Below the pieces are notes generated by a model. That model saw nothing but the letters and a program-made list of their open reading frames with translations, made no database searches and was not told where the DNA came from. DNA of 64,000 bases from Pseudalkalibacillus sp045920555 (GTDB taxonomy: Bacteria; Bacillota; Bacilli; Bacillales; Fictibacillaceae). Made by a program: the position numbers and the translations under genes. Location: the NCBI RefSeq assembly GCF_045920555.1, contig NZ_CP174509.1, positions 1,674,001 to 1,738,000 on the forward strand, given 5' to 3'. How positions within the stretch are numbered: the first letter of the stretch is position 1; every line of letters starts with the position of its first letter. Of this stretch, positions 1 through 8,599 are shown piece after piece.

Positions 1-35
1 CATTTCAATCGAACTAGCCTAAAGGAGGATCTAAT

Positions 36-1337
36 TTGGAACCAAAGTATGAACATATTCCAGTTGAACAAGAGGTTGAAAAGAAAGAAAATAAGTTTTT
101 ACAAACAGTACGTCAATTTGGACCAGGAATTGTAGCCGTATTAGCGATGATGGGGGCAGGAGATCTTGTCAGTTCATCGGTTTCAGGCGCGAACTATGGA
201 TATGATCTTATGTGGATCCTTGCCGGGTCTTTGATCATTCGTTTTGTCGTTGTCAATGCAATGGCGCGCTATGAACTATGTAACATTGAACAGAACTCCA
301 TACTTGAGGGATATCAAAGCCTAGGTCGATTTTTCCCGTGGTTTTTCATGATCTCCACCTTGATCATCGGGCATCTGATCAATTCCTACATGATAAGTGG
401 AGCAGGACAAGCTCTTTCCTGGATTTTTAATTTCGGATCTCCATTCCTATGGTCATGCGGTGTTGTCTTGATAAGTCTCTTTGTCATCGGTCGAAATGTC
501 TATAAGTCTATCGAAAATTTGATGAAATTGTTACTCGGTGTCATGACGATCTCATTCCTTGGAATCGCCATATATGCAGTTCCGAATTTCGGAGGGATTT
601 TGAGAGGGACGATCGGTTTTGGGGTTCCAGAAAATCAAGGTGTCTTCAGCGTGTTTTTGATAGCGCTTTCATTGATAGGTGCAGTTGGTGGATCCCTTAC
701 AAACTTTCTATATCCGTATTATGCAAAAGAGAAAGGGTGGAACAGTCCCGCATATCTGAAGATACAACGGTATGATCTGCTGTTTGGCATTTCCGCTGCG
801 ATCATCATCAACCTGGCACTGTGGGTAGTAGGTGCGGAGGTATTAAGACCGAACGGGATCCAGGTAAGTGGATTAGATGACATCTCGAAAGCGTTATCTA
901 CACACATGGGTTATTTCGGTGCCCTTGTATTCTATTTAGGCGTTTTCGGTATCCTCTACAGCAGTGTAGTTGGATTCGCCAATGGATATCCTAAATTGGT
1001 CATTGATTGTCTGCACATGATAAAAAAGGAACGTCGTCAAAAATATGGTCGTAAATTCGAAGACGACCCGATGTTCAAATGGGTCAGTCTCTTCATTCTC
1101 ATTTCGCCTATCATCTGGTCTATACCTGGTATGCCGGGCTTTGTGGCCATGGTGGTATTCGTCAACGCGTTACAAGGAGTCATCGTTCCGATCATCGCTT
1201 TCGGACTCCTGATGTTGACGAATAAAACCTCGCATTTGGGTAAATACAAAAACAACTGGTTAGAGAATGTCGTCTTATCACTGACGACTGCCTTGACTAT
1301 CTGGGTCACGTTTGAATGGTTCATAGGATTATTCTAA
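36..1337 (+). CDS. Nramp-like membrane transporter, atypical metal site
   Basis: A 433-residue polytopic membrane protein with about 11 hydrophobic segments. The N-terminal GPGIVAVLAMMGAGD stretch aligns with TM1 of Nramp (SLC11) divalent-metal transporters, where the family has the metal-binding DPGN motif; here the aligned residues read GAGD. The TM6 stretch GAVGGSLTNFLYPYY replaces the usual A/TVMPH motif, so the metal-coordinating Met is also missing. Fold and family are therefore supported, but Mn/Fe transport is not. The start is TTG at 36, seven bases after AAAGGAGG (21-28). A hairpin terminator follows at about 1396. Whatever precedes it lies outside the window, so operon membership is unknown. 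Confidence 0.8.
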   Translation: MEPKYEHIPVEQEVEKKENKFLQTVRQFGPGIVAVLAMMGAGDLVSSSVSGANYGYDLMWILAGSLIIRFVVVNAMARYELCNIEQNSILEGYQSLGRFFPWFFMISTLIIGHLINSYMISGAGQALSWIFNFGSPFLWSCGVVLISLFVIGRNVYKSIENLMKLLLGVMTISFLGIAIYAVPNFGGILRGTIGFGVPENQGVFSVFLIALSLIGAVGGSLTNFLYPYYAKEKGWNSPAYLKIQRYDLLFGISAAIIINLALWVVGAEVLRPNGIQVSGLDDISKALSTHMGYFGALVFYLGVFGILYSSVVGFANGYPKLVIDCLHMIKKERRQKYGRKFEDDPMFKWVSLFILISPIIWSIPGMPGFVAMVVFVNALQGVIVPIIAFGLLMLTNKTSHLGKYKNNWLENVVLSLTTALTIWVTFEWFIGLF

Positions 1338-1395
1338 GCCGTTTTAATAGAAATTCCGTTTAAAATAAGGTAATTTATGATATATCAAACATCAT

Positions 1396-1446
1396 TAAAA
1401 AAGTAACCTTTAACGCTAATACACAGTACTGGGGTTGCTTTTTTAC
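1396..1446 (+). terminator. Rho-independent terminator after Nramp-like gene
   Basis: AAAAAGTAACC pairs with GGTTGCTTTTTT across a roughly 25-base loop (one G-T pair), followed by a run of T. It lies 58 bases after the stop of the transporter. Confidence 0.55.
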
Positions 1447-1538
1447 CTCTTTTCTTATTCCCTTGTAATAGAGGGGATATTTTTATTCCACCTATATTTT
1501 GGCGAGTTTAAATTAAGAGTTGCTGGGAGTTATCAATT

Positions 1539-2969
1539 ATGAAGAGGGTAATCCTGTTTACATACGCAATGGTCATCAATTTATATATTGTCATATTTTA
1601 TCTGGATCGTATATTTCCCCATGATTATTTACAGATGGCCCTTTCATTACTGGGTGTATTATCGTTGATGCTTTCATTGATCCATCTGTCTGCCCAAAAA
1701 AGACTCCTGCCGCTATTCCTGTTGGCCTTCTCTTTTTTCATCTTGATTGCATCCCACACCTCGATCGTTGACGGGGTACTACAAGGGTTCAGGCAGATGA
1801 CGAGTCTGATCGCCTTGTTATTGATTGTTCCGATTATAAGTTGGATCTTGGATGAAGAGCCATATATCGTTAAAATCATGTCTTTTGCGGGCGATTTTTT
1901 AAATACCAGCAGAAGGTTTTATTTTGGTCTGATGATCATCACACAAGTCTTATCCTTCTTCCTGCTTTTTGGATCGATCCAGACAGTCTATCAATTCATA
2001 CAAGGATTTTTAGGCAACAAGGAAGGGGAAGCATGGGAAAACTTCAAAGGTACCGCTATATTGAGAGCTTTCTCATTATGTACCCTTTGGGTCATCAGTA
2101 TCCCTAGTTTTGCTTTCATCGTCAACTTTTTGAATGCCTCTTTATGGATTTCCATGGTCCAAGGGGCATTTATATCATTTTGCGCCATCCTTCTTGCAGT
2201 ACTGTTTTCATATTTTGAAGAGAAACATTACAAAATTGATATCACTTCAGGGATTCAAGAGGAAATCCATAAAGTGATAAAGTCCAAAAGTAAAGGAAAG
2301 TTGAGTCGTGAAGTGATCGAATTCATTGGTTTATTCATCTTCATCTTCGGGACCATTTTTTGCTTTCATTCTGTTTTTCGGCTGGAGATACTCGTTCTCA
2401 TTCCACCGGTGATCCTAATTTATACCCTCCTGTATTTCCTCTTTAAAAGGAGATACATAAGTTTGAAAAAGAATATCAGATTCTATTTCAACGAGTATCT
2501 CCAGGCAAAATCGCAACAGTTCAGTATCCTGTTATCTGTGGGATTTGTGATTGTTGCACTGAATCTGTCTGGATGGGGAAAGAAGTTGATCGACGGCATT
2601 CTGTTCATTGAACAAAGTATTCCCTATATGAATCTTTTAAGTATACTGCCTTTCGTTCCGATGATTCTAAGTTTTTGTGGGATCGGTCCTTTACCAGTGC
2701 TGGTGCTTGTCGGTGGTGTCCTGCAAAATATATCCCTGCCTTATCCGCCAGAGTTGTTAGTGTTATCGATCACTTCAGGAAGTGTCATTTCGGCATTATT
2801 ATCTCCATTGATACTGCCGACGATTGTTTTGAGCAGTGAAAATGGACTCAGTATCTTCAAGAACGGTTTCCAATTCAATATTGCGTATGCAGCCGTTTTT
2901 TATCTCTTTGTCCAAGCGTACTTGCACCCGAGTTCGACAGTAAATAGGCACATTTTCAGAAATCTATGA
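1539..2969 (+). CDS. Polytopic membrane protein, C-terminus rewritten by IS insertion
   Basis: Unrecognised integral membrane protein, 476 residues as it now reads, with about 11-12 hydrophobic segments and a charged loop near residues 230-260. It resembles in length, topology and C-terminal pattern the protein at 38738-40159, so both probably belong to one transporter-like family (ion-transporter superfamily type; inference). Start ATG 1539 follows GGGAG. The insertion sequence begins at 2927, so the final 14 residues (from PSSTVNRH on) are encoded by the IS end. Joining 2926 to 4852 (one TTGCA duplicate removed) restores a tail reading LQIAAIYLL then TAG at 4874-4876, giving a 470-residue protein followed by a clear terminator. 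Function may survive because only the extreme tail is altered. Confidence 0.75.
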   Translation: MKRVILFTYAMVINLYIVIFYLDRIFPHDYLQMALSLLGVLSLMLSLIHLSAQKRLLPLFLLAFSFFILIASHTSIVDGVLQGFRQMTSLIALLLIVPIISWILDEEPYIVKIMSFAGDFLNTSRRFYFGLMIITQVLSFFLLFGSIQTVYQFIQGFLGNKEGEAWENFKGTAILRAFSLCTLWVISIPSFAFIVNFLNASLWISMVQGAFISFCAILLAVLFSYFEEKHYKIDITSGIQEEIHKVIKSKSKGKLSREVIEFIGLFIFIFGTIFCFHSVFRLEILVLIPPVILIYTLLYFLFKRRYISLKKNIRFYFNEYLQAKSQQFSILLSVGFVIVALNLSGWGKKLIDGILFIEQSIPYMNLLSILPFVPMILSFCGIGPLPVLVLVGGVLQNISLPYPPELLVLSITSGSVISALLSPLILPTIVLSSENGLSIFKNGFQFNIAYAAVFYLFVQAYLHPSSTVNRHIFRNL

Positions 2970-4846
2970 TAGACGTTCTTTATCTATCAAGGATTCCGGG
3001 GAATTGTGCTTTTTTTTCGATTTCTTCATAGGCACACGTTTACTGATATTTACCTTTACATATAGGTGATAATAGTTTATTGTATAGGTATGTACATAAG
3101 ACGCGTAACCCGTAAAAATAAAAATGGAACTACAACCGCGTACCTTCAACTCGCTCATAATGAATGGGATCCGAAAGCCAAATATGCGAAAGCAAAGGTG
3201 ATTTATTCCTTCGGTCGGGAAGAACAAGTCGATTCCGCCGTCCTGGAACGTCTGGCACAGAGTATTTCGAGATTCCTTTCTCCTGAAGCTGCGTTGAAGT
3301 CGAAAGAAAAGATTAGTGATGTCGCAGAATTTCTCTTCCAGTCGTCGAAAAGTATCGGTGGCATCTGGCTATTTGATCAGTTGTGGAAGAAAATCGGCAT
3401 GGACAGTATCCTCGAGGAAGTGTTCTCTTCGAGACAACACACTGTCGATCTCGAACGGCTGATCTTTACAATGGTAGCGAACCGTGGTCTTTCTCCTTCG
3501 AGTAAACTGGCGATGGAAGAATGGGTATCTGAAGATGTGTATATCCCTGGGGTGAAAGAAGTGCACAGCCACCAGCTTTATCGTGCGATGGATGAACTTC
3601 TAGCCGTTCAGTCTGAGTTGGAAGAACGTGTCTTCCATTCGGTCTCGGACCTATTGAACTTGGAGGTCGATCTTCTTTATTTTGACACCACATCCAGCTA
3701 CTTCGAAGTAGCACCGGATGAGGTGCCGGAAGATGAAACATTCCGCAAACAAGGATTCTCAAAAGATAAACGTTCAGACCTTGTGCAGACCGTAATCGGG
3801 CTTGCGGTCACCCGAGAAGGCATTCCGATTCGTGTTTGGTCATGGCCTGGCAATACGATGGATATGACCGTAATTGAAGAAGTGAAAAAAGATTTGATAG
3901 GCTGGAAACTTGGACGAGTCATACAAGTCGCTGATCGCGGATTTTCCTCAGAAGAAAACCTCCGGATCCTCCAGCGAACAGGCGGTCATTACATCATTGG
4001 TGAACGCATGCGTTCAGGGAAGAAAGACGTTGAAGAAGCCCTTAGTAAACGCGGACGATTTCAAAAGATCCGACAGAACCTTCAGGTTAAAGAAGCTATT
4101 ATTGGGAACGGGGAGGCACGTAAACGGTATGTCATTGCGTACAATCCGATAGAAGCGAAACGAGATCAAGCTCAACGGGAAAAGATTGTAGAGACGATTG
4201 AAATGAAGCTATCGGATCTCAAGCAACTTCCGAATGAGGCCCACCGAAAAGAAGCTTGCCGCCTTCATGCCCATGGCACATACGGGAAGTACATTCGCCA
4301 ATTGAAAGATGGTACCTTGAAGTTGAACAAACAAGCTGTTCGAGATGCGGCGAAATACGATGGGAAGTATTTGATTCGTACATCGGATGACACGCTTTCC
4401 TTAGAAGATATCGCACTGGGCTACAAGCAACTCTTAGACGTAGAAGATGCGTTTCGAACTTTGAAATCAACCCTTCGGCTTCGACCGATGTATCACCGTC
4501 TAGAGGATCGAATTCGATCTCATGTACTAATCAGTTGGTTGGCACTCTTACTCGTTCGGATTATCGAAGTTGAAACCGATGAAACCTGGGAACAACTACG
4601 GAAAGAAATGAATCGATTACATTTAGGACATTTTTCTACAAAAGATGGAGACCTATATCAGCGCACAACGTTAACATCAAAACAACGTCAAACCTTTGCG
4701 GCACTTGGGTTGGAGACACCTCCAAAGGTCGTTGATATCCAGCCGAAATCCTAGTTACACACGTTTTTGAATAAAAAATGGGCATAACCCCTTATTTGGC
4801 ATGGGTTTGTGCCCATTTCGTTTACCTAGGGACTGTCGAACTCGGG
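2927..4846 (+). mobile_element. IS1634-family insertion sequence, copy A
   Basis: A 1920-bp element bounded by 15-bp perfect inverted repeats (CCCGAGTTCGACAGT at 2927-2941 and its complement at 4832-4846) and flanked by a 5-bp target duplication TTGCA (2922-2926 and 4847-4851). It carries one transposase gene. A copy of the same length, encoding an identical protein, lies inverted at 29624-31543. The insertion removed the natural stop codon of the membrane protein at 1539. Confidence 0.93.
3090..4754 (+). CDS. IS1634-family DDE transposase (copy A)
   Basis: Transposase of about 554 residues counted from ATG 3090 (MYIRRVTRK); an upstream in-frame GTG at 3066 would add eight residues but has no better ribosome site. 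The RNase H-like core shows the DDE residues: D about 199 in YFDTTSS, D about 282 in VADRGFS and E about 452 in DVEDAFRTLK. The last is part of a Y-x2-(R)-x3-E-x6-K signature in which the R is replaced by L. The protein is identical to the inverted copy at 29716-31380, which implies recent transposition. No frameshift is seen, so the gene is probably active. Imperfect hairpin sequence at about 4779-4816 may terminate its message. Confidence 0.93.
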   Translation: MYIRRVTRKNKNGTTTAYLQLAHNEWDPKAKYAKAKVIYSFGREEQVDSAVLERLAQSISRFLSPEAALKSKEKISDVAEFLFQSSKSIGGIWLFDQLWKKIGMDSILEEVFSSRQHTVDLERLIFTMVANRGLSPSSKLAMEEWVSEDVYIPGVKEVHSHQLYRAMDELLAVQSELEERVFHSVSDLLNLEVDLLYFDTTSSYFEVAPDEVPEDETFRKQGFSKDKRSDLVQTVIGLAVTREGIPIRVWSWPGNTMDMTVIEEVKKDLIGWKLGRVIQVADRGFSSEENLRILQRTGGHYIIGERMRSGKKDVEEALSKRGRFQKIRQNLQVKEAIIGNGEARKRYVIAYNPIEAKRDQAQREKIVETIEMKLSDLKQLPNEAHRKEACRLHAHGTYGKYIRQLKDGTLKLNKQAVRDAAKYDGKYLIRTSDDTLSLEDIALGYKQLLDVEDAFRTLKSTLRLRPMYHRLEDRIRSHVLISWLALLLVRIIEVETDETWEQLRKEMNRLHLGHFSTKDGDLYQRTTLTSKQRQTFAALGLETPPKVVDIQPKS

Positions 4847-4877
4847 TTGCAAATCGCAGCCATATATTTATTATAGA

Positions 4878-4921
4878 TCCACCAAAACAACCTCCGAGCA
4901 GTTTCGGAGGTTGTTTATTTT
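4878..4921 (+). terminator. Bidirectional terminator, now separated from its gene by IS copy A
   Basis: AACAACCTCCGA pairs with TTCGGAGGTTGTT around a short loop, with T-rich sequence on both sides. It lies directly after the restored stop (4874-4876) of the interrupted membrane protein and also behind the minus-strand gene at 4931-5212, so it probably served both convergent genes. Confidence 0.75.
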
Positions 4922-4930
4922 GGCAAATAT

Positions 4931-5212
4931 TCAAAAGTGTTCGTTTACTTCCCATGACTCGACGATTTGGTGTGCCATCCTTGGATGGAAGCCCCTTCCG
5001 ATCAAATAACTGATTGCTGCCACTTCCGTCATCGCATGTCTATACGAGGTATGTTTAGCTTCCTCCAGGCCGTATCCAACGAATGGCCGGACCGTCATCA
5101 ATGTTTGGTTCTTCAGTTGAGGATATAGTGGACCGTGAGCTTGCTGGTGATAATATTCTTCTTGTTGTCCCCAATGAGGCTGCTGGCCTTCGTGGTATGG
5201 ATTCCCGTTCAT
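4931..5212 (-). CDS. Small conserved-looking hypothetical protein
   Basis: 93-residue soluble protein with a Gln/His-rich N-terminal third and a compact C-terminal part containing RPFVGYGLEEAKHTSYRHAM and VESWEVNEHF. I do not recognise a named family. It is likely a real gene: ATG at 5212 is preceded at seven bases by AAGGAG (complement of 5220-5225), and the gene ends just before a strong bidirectional terminator. It is transcribed divergently from the YhcN-like lipoprotein at 5395. The alternative plus-strand frames across it lack good ribosome sites. Confidence 0.65.
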   Translation of the reverse strand: MNGNPYHEGQQPHWGQQEEYYHQQAHGPLYPQLKNQTLMTVRPFVGYGLEEAKHTSYRHAMTEVAAISYLIGRGFHPRMAHQIVESWEVNEHF

Positions 5213-5394
5213 ATAAGCACTCCTTAAAATTGATCGAACTTTATTGTCATTCTATGTTGGTGAAACATGTCCATTGAGCCTATTTCTTTCTATTTGTTCA
5301 TTTCTATGTAATTTTTAAAAATATATGTATAATTTTCCATTGAACCTTTCAAACTAAGGTGGAAATTGGAAATCACACTTAAGGAGGAATTCAG

Positions 5395-5916
5395 ATGTTC
5401 TTGAAAACAAAATTTTTGCTGGTAGCATGTCTTTTCGCTACTGCACTTGTTGCTTGTAACATGGGGAACAATGGGGATGACATGAATGAAAACGGAGCTG
5501 AAACTGAGAATATCGGCGATCGTGATAATGGGGTCATTGATGATAATGACAATGGTGCCGGTGTCATGAACAATCAACGTGTCAAAGTAGCTGAAAAAGC
5601 CGCAGACAAGATCACGAATCTGCCTGAAGTCCAAGATGCGAATGTGTTCGTCACAAATGAGAATGCTTATGTGGCAGCACAGCTTACGACTGGGACACAA
5701 GCTGAAGGTGAAGTGACAAGAGAACTTGAGAAAAAGATTGCCGACCAAGTAAAGGCGACTGACCAGGATATTAATAACGTTTTCGTTTCAACGAATCCGG
5801 AATTCTTTGACCGCTCTGCAAATTACGCAGAAAAGTTCGGTCGCGGAGAACCGGTACAAGGTCTGTTTGAAGAATTCAACGAAACAATCCGCCGTGTATT
5901 CCCTAACGCCCGCTAA
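5395..5916 (+). CDS. YhcN/YlaJ-family sporulation lipoprotein
   Basis: 173-residue lipoprotein. The N-terminal signal ends in the lipobox LVAC with Cys at residue 21, followed by an Asn/Asp/Gly-rich linker to about residue 60. Then comes the YhcN/YlaJ domain (VAEKAADKITNLPEVQDANV, and the later DQDINNVFVSTNPEFF). Members of this family in B. subtilis are spore-associated lipoproteins, so expression in the forespore is expected from family knowledge, not from a promoter seen here. ATG 5395 has a strong AAGGAGG at 5381-5387. A terminator follows at 5941. Confidence 0.85.
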   Translation: MFLKTKFLLVACLFATALVACNMGNNGDDMNENGAETENIGDRDNGVIDDNDNGAGVMNNQRVKVAEKAADKITNLPEVQDANVFVTNENAYVAAQLTTGTQAEGEVTRELEKKIADQVKATDQDINNVFVSTNPEFFDRSANYAEKFGRGEPVQGLFEEFNETIRRVFPNAR

Positions 5917-5940
5917 ATCAATTTTAAGCTATTCAAAAAG

Positions 5941-5984
5941 ACTGATTCGGATCAAGAAATTGGTTCCGAGTCGGTTTTTTTGTT
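5941..5984 (+). terminator. Rho-independent terminator after yhcN-like gene
   Basis: ACTGATTCGGAT pairs with TTCCGAGTCGGT (including G-T pairs) around an eight-base loop, followed by eight T. Confidence 0.65.
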
Positions 5985-6040
5985 TTTAAAAAGATCAATA
6001 AGCGTGTAGGCCATGCCCGCGAGGAAACAGAATCTCCATT

Positions 6041-6140
6041 ATCTTTTAAAAATGAAGGTATATCGTTAAAAATCCTAAATTATCTTTAAATTTCTGGAAT
6101 TATCTTTAAAATCCCTAAATTATCTTTAAATCCTTAATTC
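6041..6140. repeat. 20-bp-period degenerate tandem repeat, five units
   Basis: The motif TATCTTTAAA recurs with exact 20-base spacing at 6081, 6101 and 6121, with variants at 6061 (TATCGTTAAA) and 6041 (ATCTTTTAAA). The other half of each unit is more variable (roughly WWYCCTRRAAT). It lies in the non-coding interval between the YhcN-like gene and argC. Similar but not identical 20-21-base arrays occur at 24634 and 37624. Confidence 0.7.
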
Positions 6141-6209
6141 TGAAACTCGTTCCAAAAAATGTATTATTATTTAAATAATTGTATGCGGATATAAAATGTA
6201 AGCGCTTTA

Positions 6210-6261
6210 TTAAAGAATTTTTATAAATACTGTTGAATAAAAATACTTATGTATGTATAAT
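6210..6261 (+). promoter_or_regulatory. argC promoter with overlapping ARG boxes
   Basis: -35 TTGAAT (6233-6238), 17-base spacer, -10 TATAAT (6256-6261). TTGAATAAAAATACTTAT over the -35 and the inverted AT-rich block at about 6210-6227 both resemble B. subtilis ARG boxes bound by AhrC/ArgR. Almost the same arrangement precedes argF at 22325-22353, which strongly suggests arginine repression of both. Confidence 0.75.
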
Positions 6262-6305
6262 AATCCGAAATAGCAAGCAGAACAGCAGATAGGAGATGGA
6301 GTCAT

Positions 6306-7343
6306 TTGAAAGCAGCAATTATCGGAGGAACCGGTTATGGGGCAGTCGAGCTGGTCAGGTTGCTAAACAACCATCCTCAAGTTGAAATTTCCACTATTGT
6401 TTCCCACTCGAACAGCGGCAATGAGCTTCAATCAATCTACCCGCATCTATCCGACATCATCAAAACTTCCTTTGCTGAAATGGATGTAGAGAAAGTCAGT
6501 GAAGAGGTAGATCTCGTTTTCTTCGGGACGCCATCAGGAGTCAGTACCAAACTTGTCCCGCAATTCATGGAACAAGACGTAAAATGCATCGATCTCGCGG
6601 GTGACTTCAGGCTGGATTCCCCAGAAATTTATGAAAAGTGGTATAAAAAATCTGCACCACCGCAGCAATACACAGAAAAGGCGGCCTACGGGCTAAGCGA
6701 GATTTATACAGAAGAAGTGAAGAACGCAACGCTGATTGCAAATCCAGGTTGTTATCCGACAGCCACGTTGTTAGCACTCATACCAGTTTTAAAAGAACAG
6801 TTGATCGAACCACAATCCATCATCATAGATGCAAAGTCTGGTCTTTCCGGGGCAGGGAGAAGCGTCTCCTTGAAAGCTCATTTTTCAGAAACGAATGAGA
6901 ACTTCAGAGCTTACAAGCTGGCAGAGCATCAGCACATACCAGAAATCGAACAAATCCTTGCTAAAGAGAGCGGGGTGGATTTGCAGGTATCGTTCACGCC
7001 TCACCTCGTGCCGATGACTAGAGGCATCATGTGCACGATCTATTCGAATATGACGCTCGGGAAAACGACTGAGGAAATCATCGAGTTATACCAAACCTTT
7101 TATAAGGACCATCCTTTCGTACGTGTCAGGCCTGAAGGAATCATCCCTGCAACGAAAGAGGTGTACGGAAGCAATTATTGCGACATCGGTTTCAAGGTCG
7201 ATGATAGGACCGGAAGGCTGATGATCGTTTCTGTAATCGATAATCTTGTCAAAGGTGCAGCAGGGCAAGCGATCCAGAACATGAATCTGATGCAAGGCTG
7301 GGACGAACAGACAGGGCTTACGAATGTCCCTATCTATCCATAA
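6306..7343 (+). CDS. argC: N-acetyl-gamma-glutamyl-phosphate reductase
   Basis: Third step of arginine synthesis: NADPH-dependent reduction of N-acetylglutamyl-phosphate to the semialdehyde, in the cytosol. The 345-residue length fits the short bacterial ArgC type. Visible are the N-terminal Rossmann motif IIGGTGYGAVELVRLL, the catalytic-cysteine motif NPGCYPTA and HFSETNENFRAYKLAEHQH. The start is TTG 6306 after GGAGATGGAG. First gene of argC-argJ-argB-argD with short gaps; the promoter carries ARG boxes. Confidence 0.96.
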   Translation: MKAAIIGGTGYGAVELVRLLNNHPQVEISTIVSHSNSGNELQSIYPHLSDIIKTSFAEMDVEKVSEEVDLVFFGTPSGVSTKLVPQFMEQDVKCIDLAGDFRLDSPEIYEKWYKKSAPPQQYTEKAAYGLSEIYTEEVKNATLIANPGCYPTATLLALIPVLKEQLIEPQSIIIDAKSGLSGAGRSVSLKAHFSETNENFRAYKLAEHQHIPEIEQILAKESGVDLQVSFTPHLVPMTRGIMCTIYSNMTLGKTTEEIIELYQTFYKDHPFVRVRPEGIIPATKEVYGSNYCDIGFKVDDRTGRLMIVSVIDNLVKGAAGQAIQNMNLMQGWDEQTGLTNVPIYP

Positions 7344-7355
7344 TCGGGAGGAGGA

Positions 7356-8588
7356 ATGATGATGCAAGCAATGAAAACGAATGAAATCATCGGTGTTAAA
7401 GATGGAGGTGTCACAACCCCGCAGGGATTCACGGCTGGAGGCCTCCATTGTGGACTCCGGAAAACGCGTCTTGATCTCGGTTATGTTTTATCAGAAGTTC
7501 CAGCCGTAACAGCCGGTGTGTATACGACCAACCTTTTTCAAGCGGCACCCCTTCTAGTCACGCAGGAAAGCATCGCGGTCGAGAACAAGATCCAGGCAGT
7601 ACTCGTAAACTCGGCTAATGCGAATGCTTGTACAGGTGATCAGGGACTGAAGGACGCTTATGAGATGCAACAATTGTTTGCGGAAGAGCTCGGTGTTGAG
7701 AACCATCAGGTTGCTGTCACTTCGACGGGTGTCATCGGTGTCCAATTGCCGATGGATAAGATCAAGTCCGGTGTTAAAAATATCCTTGCGAAAAATCACG
7801 AGGGCGTAGCAAATTTTGAGGAAGCGATCCTTACGACAGATACGACGGTTAAACATCATGCTGTTCAATTTGAGATTGATGGTAAGCCGGTAAGTATCGG
7901 AGGTGCCGCGAAAGGATCCGGGATGATCCACCCGAACATGGCTACGATGCTCGGTTTCATCACGACGGATGCGTATATCGGACATGAGAGCTTGCAAACC
8001 GCATTGCGTCAGGTGACGGATGAGACGTTCAACATGATTACGGTTGATGGTGATACGAGTACGAATGACATGGTGCTTACGATGGCGAACGGAAAAGCAG
8101 GGAACAATCTGCTTGATGAAAACCATCCGGATTGGGCTGTTTTTTTACAAGGCTTGAAATCGGTCTGTGCGTCGCTTGCGAAAAAAATAGCCCGAGACGG
8201 TGAAGGGGCGACAAAACTGATCGAGGTCCATGTGAAAGGGGCTAGAAATGGTGTTGCCGCCCGTGCTGTCGGGAAGGCGATCATCTCTTCCAACCTTGTA
8301 AAAACCGCGATTTATGGGACGGATCCGAACTGGGGAAGGATCGTATGTGCAATCGGTTATAGCGGGGAGAAAGTTGATCCGGATAAGGTAAGCGTCTCCC
8401 TCGGCGATATCCAAGTGGTCGGGAACGGGCTGCCATCACCATTCAGTGAAGAAGAAGCAACAGACTATCTGAAGCAGGAACATGTGCATATCTACGTGGA
8501 TTTGAATCAAGGTGGATATGAAGCGACGGCATGGGGCTGTGATCTGTCTTATGATTATGTGAAAATCAACGCGTCTTATCGAACTTAA
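7356..8588 (+). CDS. argJ: Bifunctional glutamate N-acetyltransferase / amino-acid acetyltransferase
   Basis: ArgJ recycles the acetyl group from N-acetylornithine to glutamate and, in bifunctional forms, also uses acetyl-CoA. 410 residues. The autocleavage region reads AAKGSGMIHPNMATMLGF, with the nucleophilic Thr following NMA; the precursor is expected to split into alpha and beta chains there. Three consecutive ATG codons (7356, 7359, 7362) follow AGGAGG at 7349-7354; the third is best spaced. The absence of argA in view and the classical argCJBD order fit a cyclic pathway. Confidence 0.95.
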   Translation: MMMQAMKTNEIIGVKDGGVTTPQGFTAGGLHCGLRKTRLDLGYVLSEVPAVTAGVYTTNLFQAAPLLVTQESIAVENKIQAVLVNSANANACTGDQGLKDAYEMQQLFAEELGVENHQVAVTSTGVIGVQLPMDKIKSGVKNILAKNHEGVANFEEAILTTDTTVKHHAVQFEIDGKPVSIGGAAKGSGMIHPNMATMLGFITTDAYIGHESLQTALRQVTDETFNMITVDGDTSTNDMVLTMANGKAGNNLLDENHPDWAVFLQGLKSVCASLAKKIARDGEGATKLIEVHVKGARNGVAARAVGKAIISSNLVKTAIYGTDPNWGRIVCAIGYSGEKVDPDKVSVSLGDIQVVGNGLPSPFSEEEATDYLKQEHVHIYVDLNQGGYEATAWGCDLSYDYVKINASYRT

Positions 8589-8599
8589 GGAGGAAGCTG

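Noticed and set aside
3369..4470. Several antisense frames inside the transposase (and the same ones inside copy B)
   Set aside because: They overlap a well-conserved DDE transposase, lack ribosome sites and have no recognisable domains.
4801..5013. 70-codon plus-strand frame across the IS right end
   Set aside because: It spans the IS boundary and a terminator hairpin, so it cannot be an evolved gene.
6041..6140. Regular repeat considered as a CRISPR array
   Set aside because: The period is only 20 bases with no constant repeat plus unique spacer structure, and no cas genes are present.
6062..6305. T-box or arginine riboswitch before argC
   Set aside because: No T-box sequence or terminator is seen between promoter and start; ARG boxes explain control.
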